From Haematococcus lacustris (lineage: Eukaryota > Chlorophyta > Chlorophyceae > Chlamydomonadales > Haematococcaceae), in contig JASKMD010000012.1 of the NCBI GenBank assembly GCA_030144725.1, forward strand, positions 2,161,649 to 2,225,648: a DNA stretch of 64,000 bases, given 5' to 3'. Position numbers and translations under genes: made by a program. This document shows, in pieces, positions 23,301 through 34,896 of this stretch. The stretch's first letter is position 1; each line of letters opens with the position of its first letter. The notes under the pieces were generated by a model, which did no database searches, was not told the DNA's origin, and saw nothing but the letters and a program-made list of their open reading frames with translations.

Positions 23301-24419
23301 AGGTGAAGCCACCCACCTGCCCCGTCTTGCCCTGTGTGCCTTCGCCCCTGCTCCCCATCTTTGCGTGTAGGAGTGCCCCGGGTGTTGATGTGGTTCCCAC
23401 CTTCACCACCAACAACAGCCGCATGTGCTTAGCACTGGCGGATGGGCAGGTGGGTGAGGAGGGATGGGGCTGGGGCCTGGGCAGGCGAACACTGTGGCCT
23501 GTCCCTTCGCTGCAGCTGTACCACCCTGCCCTGCCCCTGCCCCCTACTCAGGTGGGAGCACTACGCATAGAGGACATGGAACGGCTGCAGGCAAGTGCAC
23601 ATGCCAGCCTAGGGGTAACAGCCCCACCCCACCCCACCCCACCCCACCCCACCCCACCCCACCCCACCCCACCCCACCCCACCCCACCCCACCCCACCCC
23701 ACCCCACCCCACCCCACCCCACCCCACCCCACCCCACCCCACCCCACCCCACCCCACCCCACCCCACCCCACCCCACCCCACCCCACCCCACCCCACCCC
23801 ACCCCACCCCACCCCACCCCACCCCACCCCACCCCACCCCACCCCACCCCACCCCACCCCACCCCACCCCACCCCACCCCACCCCACCCCACCCCACCCC
23901 ACCCTGGTGACCCTCCCGCTGCACAGGGCCTGCCTGAGGGCCACACAGAGGTGTGCTGGCCCATCAAGGCCCCGGGGCTGGCTGGCCACCGGGGCCGTGG
24001 GCCCTCAGACAAGGATGCAGAGCAGCACCTGCGGGCGCGGTTTGCCCTCATTGGCAACGCCGTGACAGTAGATGTGAGTCAAGTGATCAGAAAGGGTGGG
24101 GGCGGCCGGGGTCCCGTGCCCCCCCAACCCCCTGCTGCCGTGATTTGAAGGTGTGGGGGTGGAGGGGGGAGGCGATTTGCCCCTAGCACAGGGACAGGAT
24201 GAATCGTGCCCTCCTGCTGCACCTTGCCAGCTGCCCCCTCATCTCCCTGCCGCCCCCTCACCCCGCCGGGCCTTCCCGCCGTACCTGAGCATGGTGTGGC
24301 CTGCAGGTCGCCCGCTGGCTGGGCCTTAGGCTGCAGCAGCCCTACGCCCGCAAGTACTACTCTAGCCACAAGGAGCTGTTCATGGCCAAGGAGCAGCAGA
24401 GCAGAGTGCTGCCACCCAG
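20304..24419 (+). CDS. DNA (cytosine-5) methyltransferase, catalytic module (exons 1-11)
   Basis: Eleven exons (20304-20360, 20475-20525, 20865-20933, 21843-22007, 22205-22319, 22558-22640, 22876-23036, 23371-23449, 23552-23590, 23927-24073, 24307-24419) join in phase into about 360 residues that start at motif I. The motifs, in order, are I FSGCGGLDLG; II VESDPGAQQ; III LIPDV; IV LLAAGFPCVDVS with the catalytic Cys; VI LLENV; VIII IPNRRKRVFLVA; a Cys-rich target-recognition part; IX MERLQGLPEGH; X LIGNAVTVDVARWLG. All parts needed to methylate cytosine with S-adenosylmethionine are present. Intron 9 uses a GC donor (CAG then GCAAGT). If exon 11 were not spliced, the frame would end in about 30 low-complexity residues at roughly 24500. 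A strong GT donor at 24420 instead joins it in phase to exon 12 at 25640, so this is probably the N-terminus of a larger protein. Confidence 0.9.
20989..21789 (+). repeat. (GGGGCA)n hexanucleotide array, about 133 copies, intron 3
   Basis: An almost pure GGGGCA array fills intron 3 of the methyltransferase gene, with one extra G near 21160 that shifts the phase. It has no stop in any frame, which produces long artificial reading frames. The sense strand is G-rich and could form G-quadruplexes in DNA and in the pre-mRNA. Confidence 0.97.
22128..22199 (+). repeat. Short CCATGTGC-type tandem repeat, intron 4
   Basis: An 8-bp unit close to GTGCCCAT is repeated with drift (CCATATG variants upstream), directly before the exon 5 acceptor GGGGCCAG. 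Confidence 0.8.
22397..22517 (+). repeat. (CTGCCCAC/CTGCCCGC)n array, intron 5
   Basis: The 8-bp unit CTGCCCAC changes to CTGCCCGC in the second half of the array. It lies inside intron 5 of the methyltransferase gene. Confidence 0.9.
23622..23904 (+). repeat. (CCCCA)n array, about 56 copies, intron 9
   Basis: A pure CCCCA array sits in the GC-AG intron between motif IX (…RLQ) and its continuation GLPEGH. The sense strand is C-rich, opposite in strand bias to the G-rich array in intron 3. Confidence 0.97.
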
Positions 24420-24577
24420 GTCAGCCTGGCTAGCTAAACCCACCATCAACCTCACCGCCACCATCAGCACCAACACCAACACCAGCAACCGCCTGTGCTG
24501 CTAGTGCCGTTATGAAAGCATGCATCCTATATGTAAGCATGCATCACATAGTGTTGTTATCTTGATATGCATGCATC

Positions 24578-24998
24578 ATATACCGCTCTCTCCTTTTTGA
24601 TTCGCGAGGCCTCGAATAACAAAATTAAGTACTCTTCCCTGACCCGAAAAAAGCATAGTTTACTTTTCCTGATGCAAAATTTGCTGTGGGTGTGCTTATA
24701 AATAATCTAGACAGTCATCCCTTGCATGACATGTCAGTCCTCCATGGTTTACACACTTCTTGCACAGGTCACTAAGTCAAGCCACCCCGGTCACCAAGTC
24801 AAAGCCACTGTGCAAGGGCACTGCCACTGTGCATCAACTCACCGTCTGGACTCTGCACTAGATAGGGCACTGAACCCACCCCATGAGGTCATGGTGCTCC
24901 TGTGGCTGCTTGCAGTGCCGGCATATCTCTGCATCCTCCACCATCTCTTCAATCACTCGAACTTGCGTGCCCTAGCAGTCACCCCAGTAGCTGCCTTG
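24578..24998 (+). repeat. Dispersed repeat, copy A (inverted partner at 30790-31190)
   Basis: The reverse complement of 30790-31190 aligns along most of this stretch. Shared blocks are ATATACCGC, GAGGCCTCGA, CTAGACAGTCATCCC, GTTTACACA, CACTGTGCAAGGGCACTG, CATCAACTCACCGTCTGGAC and AACTTGCGTGCCC. Copy A has about 70 extra bases near 24860-24930. No coding capacity is seen. It lies in intron 11 of the methyltransferase/reader gene. Confidence 0.9.
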
Positions 24999-25193
24999 GT
25001 GCGGCCAGCCTCACGAACTGCTGCTCCAGCCTAGCCAGTCACCCCAACAGCTGACTTCGTGCGGCCAGCCACCCCGGCTGAAAACTTGCACCTGCCTACC
25101 CCTCGCTGCTGGCACTGCCATCGTCGCTGCTGCTGTTGTCGCCGCTGCTATTGCTGACGCTGCCGGTGCTAGCGCTGTTGCTGTTGGCACCGC

Positions 25194-25195
<2 letters not shown>

Positions 25196-25229
<34 letters not shown>

Positions 25230-25230
25230 A
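25196..25230 (+). repeat. (CTG)n triplet run, intron 11
   Basis: Eleven or so CTG triplets follow imperfect ones from about 25125. The stretch lies between repeat copy A and exon 12 and is not in the inferred coding sequence. Confidence 0.85.
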
Positions 25231-25639
25231 TACCAACCGTGCCTGCTTGCGTGTGGGAGTGGGCGTGGCTTGTGTTGTTGGTGCTGGCTTAGCCATTTTT
25301 TTTGAGCCCAATGGCCTGCCATTGCTGCAGCTGGCTTGGCTGAAGGCTTGGCTGTTGACATGACTCTTGTAATGGCAGACCACTGCTGAGCTGCCACTGA
25401 GCTGCCCCTTCCTATTTTACAGTCTATATCAGTTTATATTTAGTATTCCTTAATCTACAATATTAAGCCTACTATTGTACCAGCAGATCATGAGGCCAGA
25501 CAAGGCTGTAAAACATTACCATGGAATGATCACGACAGAGTAGTGGTGCAAAGGGCACTGCACGTATGTGTATCTGCATGCATGGTAGACCTGCCCATGC
25601 GTGCCCATGCGTGCCCATGCGTGTCCATGCAACCCGCAG

Positions 25640-27905
25640 CAAAGCTGAGCTGGCAGAGCAGCGTGAGCTGCAGCTGGCACTCAGGGGGGTTCTGGTGTAC
25701 GGGGCGGAGGGCCTGGTGACCCAGGCTGTTGCACCCCCCCCTAACCAGCTGCTGCTGCCACACCCCCAAGGTGAGGTCCAGGCACTAAGGCAGCCAGATG
25801 CTGCAGAGCCAGGCAGCCCCCCTCGCCCCCTCGCCCTGGTATTATCTCCCTATACCTGCCTGCCAGCGGGCCCCCCCCTGAGCCTGACCCAGGGCCTGGT
25901 CCTGGCCTGCCCCCTACATACTCCCTGCCCAACCGACACTCTTAACCCTAAGCACAACCCCACGCTCCTGCCCAGCCACTGCTGCCGGGGGTGTGACGGG
26001 CCCCTGCTGCTGGCCTTGTGTGCTGCTGGCCTTGTGTGCTGCAGGGGGCGGGGGGCTCAGCACCACCACCCAGGCTGATCAAGGCATGACAGCGGCCGCA
26101 GGGCCGGGGCCAGGACCAGGACCAGGGCCAGGGGCAGCTGTGGGGGCAGGGGCAGGGGCGGGGCCAGGCCAAGGGCAAGGGCAAGGGATGTGGTTGGGGA
26201 TGGGGTTGGAGGCAGGTGGGGAGGCCGGGCCAGGGTCAGGGTCAGGGCCGAGGGGGGAGGCGGGGCAAGGAGTGGGGAGAGGGGCGGGGCTGGGGTCGGG
26301 TGGAGGGCCTGAGTTGGGGTCAGGGGGGCTGTCTCCTCCTGAGCCTGGCCACCAGGCCCTGGGCCCAGCTGGAGGTCAGGGGCTAGACAGGGGTGGTGAA
26401 CAGCTGGTGGGCGGCGCCCCTTCCTCCAGTGCGGTGAGGGGGAGGGGGCAGGGGGCAGGGGGCAGGGGGCAGGGGGCAGGGGGTGGGCAGGGGGTGGGCA
26501 GGGGGGGGGGGCAGTGGGCAGTGGGCAGTGGGCAAGGGGGGGTGCAGGGGGCAGGGGGCAGGAGGCAGGGGCAGGGGGGTCACCTGCCGCCAGTCCGCCC
26601 CCCTGCCTGCTTGCCCCCAGGAGGCTTTTCTTGACGATGCCATGGAGGTGGCCCTGGGCAGCTCAGGCCAGGTGAGCTGCACTGTGGTGTGACAATTGAA
26701 TTGCTCCTCTAACCTTCTTACTCTCACTTGAGTGACATATGCCACAGCCAGGTGGGCAGCCTGCTTGCTGCTAAGCAACCCCAGCCTCGAACTGATGCAC
26801 GAAAGCTGTGTTTGACACAGTGAGGTGTGACCAAATGTGTAACCCAAAGCTGTAACCCTTTAGTGTGACCTTTTGTGTGACTTAGGTGTTCCCCGCCCCT
26901 CCACCCTTCCCCTCTTCCATGTCTGTATTCAGAGCCGAGTAGGGGGGTGGCCGCGGTGCGCGTGGTTTGTGCGCGGCCTGGGTCGTCACGCTGTGTGTGA
27001 TGCGAGTGAGACGCCATGCAAGCAGGCCTTCGTGCCGCTGGGTGACTTCATCCACAAGGCAAGCCAGGGTCAGGGGGGGGGATGTAGGCCCCGCTCCTCT
27101 CTCCCCTCACCCCTGACCCCCCAGCCCGCCCCGCCCCAGCCCGGCTCGGCCCGCCCCGCCCCATCTTGCCCTGCCAGCCCACCTGGCCCCCGGCCTGATT
27201 AGGCTACCTGGCCGGTTACCTGACTTGGCACCATCAGGCCCCCTGGCCACCTGCCAGTGCACCCTCCCACCCCACACCCAGCCTTGACCCCCCCACCCCA
27301 CCCCACCCCCCACCCCACCCCACCCCACCCCCACCCCCCACCCCCCACCCCCCACCCCCCACCCCCCACTGCCCTGCCAGCCCCCCTGACTACCTGGACA
27401 CCTGCCAGTGCTCAACCGCCTCCACCCCCTGCCCTCAACCCACCCTCTTCCCCAGGTTGGCAAGCCGCCTCCTCTCCCCTGCCCTCACCCCCCTACCCTC
27501 ACCCCCCTGCCCTCACCCCCCTGCCCTCACCCCCCTGCTTGCCCCGCCCGCCCCGCCCCGCCCCGCCCACCCCGCCCGCCCCACTCTGCCCTGCCAGCCT
27601 ACCTGGTCTGCCCCTCACCTCACCCCACAGCCAGCCTTCACCCGCCCCCCCTCCCCCCCAGGTAGGCAAGCCCCCTGACAGCCAGGCACTGGCGGTGTAC
27701 CTGCTGCGGCTGCGGGAGCAAGGCTGGGACATCCAGCCCACGCTGCACAAGCTGCGCGCCGCAAACGTGTCCCTGTCCCTGGAGGTCACGGGTGAGGTCA
27801 CTCTTCCATGCCAGGCCATGCCAGGTCACACCTAGTCACACCCAGCAGGTCACCTGAGGTCGACTGCCTAGTGGTGAAGGGGCTGCTACTGCTGCTGCTG
27901 CTGAC

Positions 27906-27936
<31 letters not shown>

Positions 27937-30900
27937 GCTTCATGGTGGTTTACCAGTCTGCCCTCTACCTGCTGCCGCTGCTGTTGACCTCCTGCTGCTG
28001 CTGACCTCCTGCTGCTGCTGCCACCGCCGCTGCCGCTGGCGTGCGCCTGATCCTGGTGGAGGTCTGTGGGTGCGCAGGGGTGCACCGCCTGCAGGGCAGC
28101 GCCAGTGATGCGGAGCGGCTGGGGGACCTGGTGTGGGCGAGGGAGCCGGGCAAGGGACCGGGGGTGTGGTGGCCCGCCCAGTCCCTGGACCCCTGGAACC
28201 TGCCCCGTGACGTCACCCTCTCACACTCCCAGGTCACTCACCCTCGCACCATCACACACACCATTGAGGTCATGTGTGTGTGAGCTGGCATATGATTGAT
28301 TTACAAACACAAAGTAATCACACTATTGGAGTCAATGGAGTGGAGTATGGTACACACAAACAGGCAGGTATGGGCCCATGCAGCCAACTGAGAGCCAAGC
28401 TGTGGGCCCAACAGTGGACTTCATGTCTGGGCCCCCCCTCCCTCCCCCCCAGCCTGCTGCGCCGCATGCTGGACTGCACTGCAGCTCCCACAGCATCCAG
28501 CTGCCTGCAATGCGCTGCGGCCGCCTGAGTGCAGCGGCTGAGGAGGAAGCCAGCGCCCACCATGGCCCGGCACTGCTGCAGCCCGCCGCATGTTGCGCTG
28601 GCATGATGCAGAGGCTGCTGCTGAAGGCGAGGGAGCGGGAGATGTACTTGCCCTCGGAGCCAAGTGCGGCGCAGGCGGATGAGACCGGGCCCCCTAAGGG
28701 GCGGCGGAAGGTGGGGGGGCGGGGGGCGGGGGCGGGGGCGGGGGCGGGGGCGGGGGCGGGGGGCGGGGGCGGGGGGCGGGGGCGGGGGCGGGGGCGGGGG
28801 CGGGGGCGGGGGCGGGGGCGGGGGCATCTCATCTCCCCGCCCCTTCCCTCCCTTCTCCTGCCGAGCCAGGGGTGGGGCAGGCCGGGCGCCCCCATAACCC
28901 CGCCCTGTGTGTGTGTCCCTCACACCTCACACCTGCAGGTGCTGGTCATCTACTTTGGGGACAGGCAGGCGGTGTGGCTGTTCAGGGACGAGCTGCAGGA
29001 CTATGAGAGCCACAGCAAGAAGCGGCAGGAGGAGCTGCAGGCAAGACGGCCGCAAGCCTGGCCTCCGACCCTCTAAACACACACCAGAGGGCACCCCCCC
29101 TACCTATCCTTTATCCACCCCCTCTCCCCCCCCTCTCCCCCCCGTCCCCCTTCCGCCCCCCTACCCCTCCACCCCTTACACTCCCCCCCCGCCTCCCCCT
29201 TCCTGCTTTCCCTCCCCAGAGGCAGCCAGCAGCTACTCTGTTCCGCCCCCCTCCCTCATCTTCCCTCCTCCCACTACCTCCATCCCCTCACCCTACCTTC
29301 CCCCCCTACCCCCCCCTACCCCCCTACCCCTCCATCTTCTTCTTCATCTTCACCACCATCATCATCAGTATCACCATCATGGCGTGGCCATCGCCCCACT
29401 AGCACTGCCACATGGCTTGCTCTGCAGCGCCCCCTCTGGGCCCCTGCACCTCCCTCCCTGGCTGCAGGCCCTGACTGAGGCAGGCGTGATGAAGGCAACA
29501 CGGCTGCTGCAGAAGGCGCTGCAGGTGGGGGGCAGCAGCAGGTGGGGGGCAGCAGCAGGTGGGGGGCAGCAGCAGGTGGGGGGCAGCACCCTCACCTCGC
29601 TGTGCCGGTATACTTGTTGGCTGAATGGCATGGAGGGGAGGGCATGGAGGGGAGGGCATGGAGGGGAGGGCATGGAGGGGAGGGCATGGAGGGGAGGGGG
29701 GGCTCCCCACCAGCAGGGCCAGCGCCCCTGGCCTCCCCCCTGCTGCTCCTGCCCCTCCTCCCCTCATGTGGCTCTTTAGCAGCAGTGCGGGGGGCCAGCG
29801 GGACGGTGTGGTGGCAGTGGTGCGGGGGGGCTCAGCACCTGTCGTACAGCTGGCCAGGCCTGAGGGGCAGCTGCTAGGCCAGCCTCAGCAGTGCAGCCCC
29901 CAGCTGCTGAGGGCACCCTTCACCCACACCCTACCCCCCACACCCTACCCTCCACACCCCACCCACCAGCTGGGCTGCCCAGCCAGCACACCTGGACCAC
30001 GCTAACCCCCCCACACACACGCCCTTGCCCTGCCCCCTCACCCCTAGCCACCCTGCCCACCCAGCCCACCCTGCCCGACCCCGCCCCCTGCCCCCTGGTG
30101 TCTTGGCGGCCTGCAGGAGGTGGGTCACGCGCAGCAGCTGAAGGCCGAGCACCACATGCGCCTGCTCCAGGCCAGCCAGCAGGCAGAGGAGGGCGGGGCG
30201 CAGGACACGGCACCCAGCGGCACGGTGGCTCACACGGGGGCGGCCCTAGCGGCTGAGGCAGCAGCCCAGGCGGGCATGGCCAACAAGATGATCAGGTGGG
30301 GTGGAGGAGCCGGCTGCTGGTGCCTCAGGGCAACCCTCCGCCTGCCTTCCTGCATCAGGATGCATGCATGGCTGGTGCTGTATGGGTAGGGGTGGGGGCA
30401 GGCCATGGGTGGCTGCATGGGGAAGGCACTGGCTTGCCTGCCCACTGCCCTCGCGCCAGGCACTGGAAGTAGTAAGGTTTAAGTGCTATGGCCTGCTCCC
30501 TCGCAATAGTAGTTACGCGATTTATTGTCATTATTTGCCAAACATTATTACTATTGTTAGTATTATTTTCATTATTGTTTTTGTTAGGGTGCGGTTTCTA
30601 TATACCATAATCTCCCTTTCGTCAGCGAGTATAAGGTGTTGTTTACTGAATCGCAAAGCAGTCACACAATCATTTGACCGTTGTAAATGGAGCTGCGATG
30701 GACCGCTTTGTGCTTTCTCTAACACGCTTCCAACACAATGAAATGCTCCATTAAAGGGCTCTCAATCGTGAAGATGTGGCTTTAGATTAAGCTACTGGGG
30801 TGCGTGCCTTGGCCAAGGCTGCAGCATGGGTGACTGCTAGGGCACGCAAGTTTGAGTGTTCAGAGGGGGATCAAGAGATATGCAAAGTGCAAAGTCCAGA

Positions 30901-33900
30901 CGGTGAGTTGATGCACAGTGGCAGTGCCCTTGCACAGTGGTTCCGACTTGTTGACCGGGGTGGCTTGACTTGGTAACCTGTGCAAGAAATGTGTAAACCA
31001 CAGAGGATTGACATATTATGCAAGGGATGACTGTCTAGAACATTCATAAGCACACCCACATCCGCAAAACTTTGTTTTGCTGCAATGTTTGCATTGGGAT
31101 AAAGTAAACAATGGATTTTTGGGGTCGGGAAAGAGTAAATTATTTCATTTTTCGAGGCCTCGTGAATCAAAGGGGGAGAGTGCGGTATATTGATATCTAA
31201 TGTGAGACCGTCTACATCATTATAACATCAGCTTGCCGCCGGGGTTCGAATCTTAGTACTAGCACGCTATTTTGGCACGGACATAACGTCACTTCTGCAG
31301 TGAAATTGAGCTCAGTTTCAGCCTCTGCACATGCTTAGCTAACAAAAGGTTTAGCACACAGTACAAGCTCCGCTAGATCCAAGCACTCAACAGCTAAGCA
31401 AGGTTCGTAGGTCTGACCCCAGGCAGACTAGTAACGCTCCGCATCGGCAGTCGTGACATGCATATGCCGCCTCGCTGACCAGGGGGGACGCAGCGATGAA
31501 GTCCTATTAGTATCATGCATGGAGGTAGCATGCCTGCAGTCCACATCATTCATTGCACGGAAAGGAGTACGCGTGAGTGCTTTTGCATCGGCGTGGTCAT
31601 CGCGGGCATTGCAACCAGTGCGGTCACGATCAGTGCGCCGTGGTCGCACGGGCATGCCCTCGTCGCCCGGGGTCAAAGCTAGACTTCTTATAGCCATTTG
31701 CATGTATAGCTTCTAATAATCTGACTATACACGGAAACCCGCACCCTATCATCATTATCTTACCTTTCTTTCTTTTATTCATATGGGCCCAAGGGGGCTA
31801 GCAGCTCGACTGCGCTCCACCTGCCCAGTTACTTGTACTTGTCTGCTGAACCCAGGCTGAATGGCATAGCTGCTTGGGGCTGGTCTTGCCAGCAGGAATT
31901 GAGAGTGTGGCCTGCAAGTGCGGGAAGTGTGACCTGCCAGGTTTGGGAATGTGACCAAGGTTTAGGTCAGTGTGATCTGCAGGTGTAAGAAGTGTGAATC
32001 CTGCCTAACCCAGGGCGGGTCAACAAGGCGGCGCTGCTTGTTGGTGCGGGCCAAAGCAGCGGCGGCGGCGGGTCATGTGGGGGGTCAGCTGGCAGTGCTG
32101 GGCGACCGCAGTCTGGGCGCCCGGGTCAGCGTGTGGTGGCCCCTGGATGAGGAATGGTACCAGGGCCAGGTGCGGGGGGCCGGGGGGGAGGGCAGGGTGA
32201 CGCAGGAGGAGGGAGGCTGGGGGCGGGGCAGGGAGGGAGAAACGGGGGGGAAGGCAGGGGGAGGGAGGCAGAAGGGGCAGGGGGAGGGAGGCAGAAGGGG
32301 TAGGGGGAGGGAGGTAGGGGGAGGGAGAAACGGGGGGAAGGGCAGGGGGAGGGAGGCAGGGGGAGGGAGGCAGGGGGAGGGAGGCAGGGGGAGGAAGGCA
32401 GAGGGAGGGAGGTAGGGGGAGGGAGGTGGGGGGAGGGAGGCAGAAGGGGTAGGGGAGTGCAAGGGGAGCAGCACAGGCTGGGCTGTCGAATTCAGGCTGG
32501 GCCCTGGCCTTGCCCCCGGGCCCCCCTCCCCTCCCCTCCCCTCCCCTCCTGACACCTGGCAGCGCCCTGGACCCTGGTTTGCCCCTGATTGTGCTGCAGG
32601 TGATGGACTATGATCGCATCAGAGTGCGCCACACTGTGCTCTAGTGGGTGCCACCAGCACACCTGCATGCTCGCCTGCCCGACCGCCTGACTGCCTGCCT
32701 GACCGACCAACCGACCAAACAACCAACACCGACCGACTGGCTGCCCGACTGCCCCACTGCCTGACTGCCAGCCTACTTGCATTCCCGCCCTATCACTCAC
32801 CTGCCTGCTGGCCTGGCTGATACTAACCTCAGCTGACCAGGGCAGCGGCCGTCTGGCAGGGTGAGGCATGGCAACTGGGCTGTAGGGCTCTCCTCAGCCC
32901 TGCCTCGCAGCAAATCATGTTCACGGACCAAGACCGCCTTCTCGTAAACCCAACATCGCTGTTGTCAGGCTCAGGCACAGCGCTTGGCCTTGTCCTGCGC
33001 CAGGCCTTGCTCAGCTGATCTTACTCCATGACCGTGCTTGCATGACATGCTTGCATGTGGTTTTCCCCAGTGATGATGGCGACCTGGAGCTGATCCCTTT
33101 GTGGGCCCCCAACCAGCTGCTGAGGGTGCTGACCTCCCCTGACAAGTGGCCTGAGCAGGCTGCACGCATCACCCGGTGCGGGGGCCAGGCAGGGCAGGGC
33201 AGGGCAGGGCAGGGCAGGGCAGGGCACTGAGGCTGGCTGCCAGCAAGGCCTGCCATGTGTTGCCTGCTTGTCCCTAACACACACACCAACCACCAACCAC
33301 CACCAACCACCACCAACCACCACCAACCACCACCAACCACCACCAACCACCAGCATATTACCAGGTGCTGAGAGCCGCGAACTGAACTTGTCTGCCAGCC
33401 TGAGGCGGTTTGGGAGAGGTGCTCCGCAGCCGCACAACCGACAGCAGGAGCAGCAGCAGCAGCAGCAGGAGGTGCCATGACCCTGTGCCAGCCATGGCTG
33501 CTGTTCGCTGCCACTTGGGGCTGCTTGGGAATGTGTGACTGCATGAGCCACCATGCGGATGAATGAGAGTGAGTGAGGGTAAGCATAGGGCATCCGAGTA
33601 CACAGCTCGCACAAGAAAGCGGTGGTTAGTGGTGGTTGTGGTGGTTGTAATGGTAGCCATGGTGGTGGTGGTGTCCTGCAGGGACCGGGGCACTGCGCAG
33701 CGCATGGCTGAGGGGGCGGCAGCGCTGCGGCAGCGCAAGCAGGCGGAGCAGCAGGCGCTGCAGGAGGAGGCGAACAAGGTAGCCAAGACATACATGTGTA
33801 GAGCAGTGGCTGGGACCAGGCGGGTCTGGGGCTGACCGCATGAAAGGGGACCCAGGCCACTCTGACTGGGAGTCCATGGGGAAGTCATCATGAAGTCAGT

Positions 33901-34856
33901 GGGAGGGGGGGATCAGGTTTGAGCCCCCACTGGGGACACTGACCCCCTCCACCCTCCTCCCACCCTCCCCCCACCCTGCCCTGCCTCCCTGCTCCAGGTG
34001 GAGTATCAGCGCCGGCGAGAGCTGAACATGCAGCGCAACCGGGAGCGCATGAACGCCATGATCCGGGGGGCTGGCTCCCCCCCCGCCCCTGCCCCTGCTG
34101 CTCCCCCCTCCCCCCCCCACAGGCCCTGGCACACCAGGCACCTCCCCCCCCCCCCGCCCCAGCCACCCCCCCAGGCGCCCCCGCCCCCTCCCCCCTGGGG
34201 CTGCAGGGGACCAAGGCCCCGCGTCGACCCCCCCGGGGAGTCAGCCAGGGCGGCGCTGCTCAGCGGGTGGGGCCAGACACTGCCACAGCCAGGCCGGCCC
34301 CGCCCCCCACTGGCAAGAAGTCCCGGGGTGAGGTGGGGGGTACAGCCAGCAGGGGGCGGGCCAAGCCAAGCCTGACCAAGAAGCAGTGTGCGGCCCCACC
34401 CCCTGCTGCCACAGCCCCTGAGGCAGCCACAAAGGTGGAGCCCACCCCCCTGCCGGCTGCTGCCCTCCCCCCCCATGCTTCAGCCGCTGAGGCAGTCACG
34501 AAGGAGGGGCTGGGGCCCACCCCCCTGCCGCCTGCTGACCGGGTGCTACAGTCAGGCCTGGGGCCTGAGGGGCTCCCTGCCCAGGGGGGTCCCCTCCCGA
34601 GCCCTGAGCCCAACACTGCCCGGAGGAGCATGAGCATGGAGGAGGCAGGGGTGGGGCCTGGTGAGGGGGCAGGGGGCAGCTGCCTGCCGGCTAGCCAGTC
34701 AGGAAGCTGCAGCAGCAGGCGGCGGCAGGGGCAGCAGCAGGGTGGGGGCTGCGGCAAGAAGGGGCGGTCACAAATCATGACGCAGGCTCAGCAACAGCAG
34801 GACCTGCCACAGCTAGCATACCAACAGGAGCTGCCATCTCTAAAGCACACACAAGA

Positions 34857-34896
<40 letters not shown>

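Noticed and set aside
23303..24148. Long Pro-His/Gly-Val repeat frames
   Set aside because: They come from the (CCCCA)n array in intron 9; only the short flanking exons are coding.
24420..24503. End of the methyltransferase at the stop near 24500
   Set aside because: The last 30 residues would be low-complexity Thr/Asn, while a strong donor at 24420 splices in phase to exon 12; kept only as an alternative.
31238..31252. GGTTCGAATC motif as part of a tRNA
   Set aside because: No A box or cloverleaf nearby; likewise the one near 19374.
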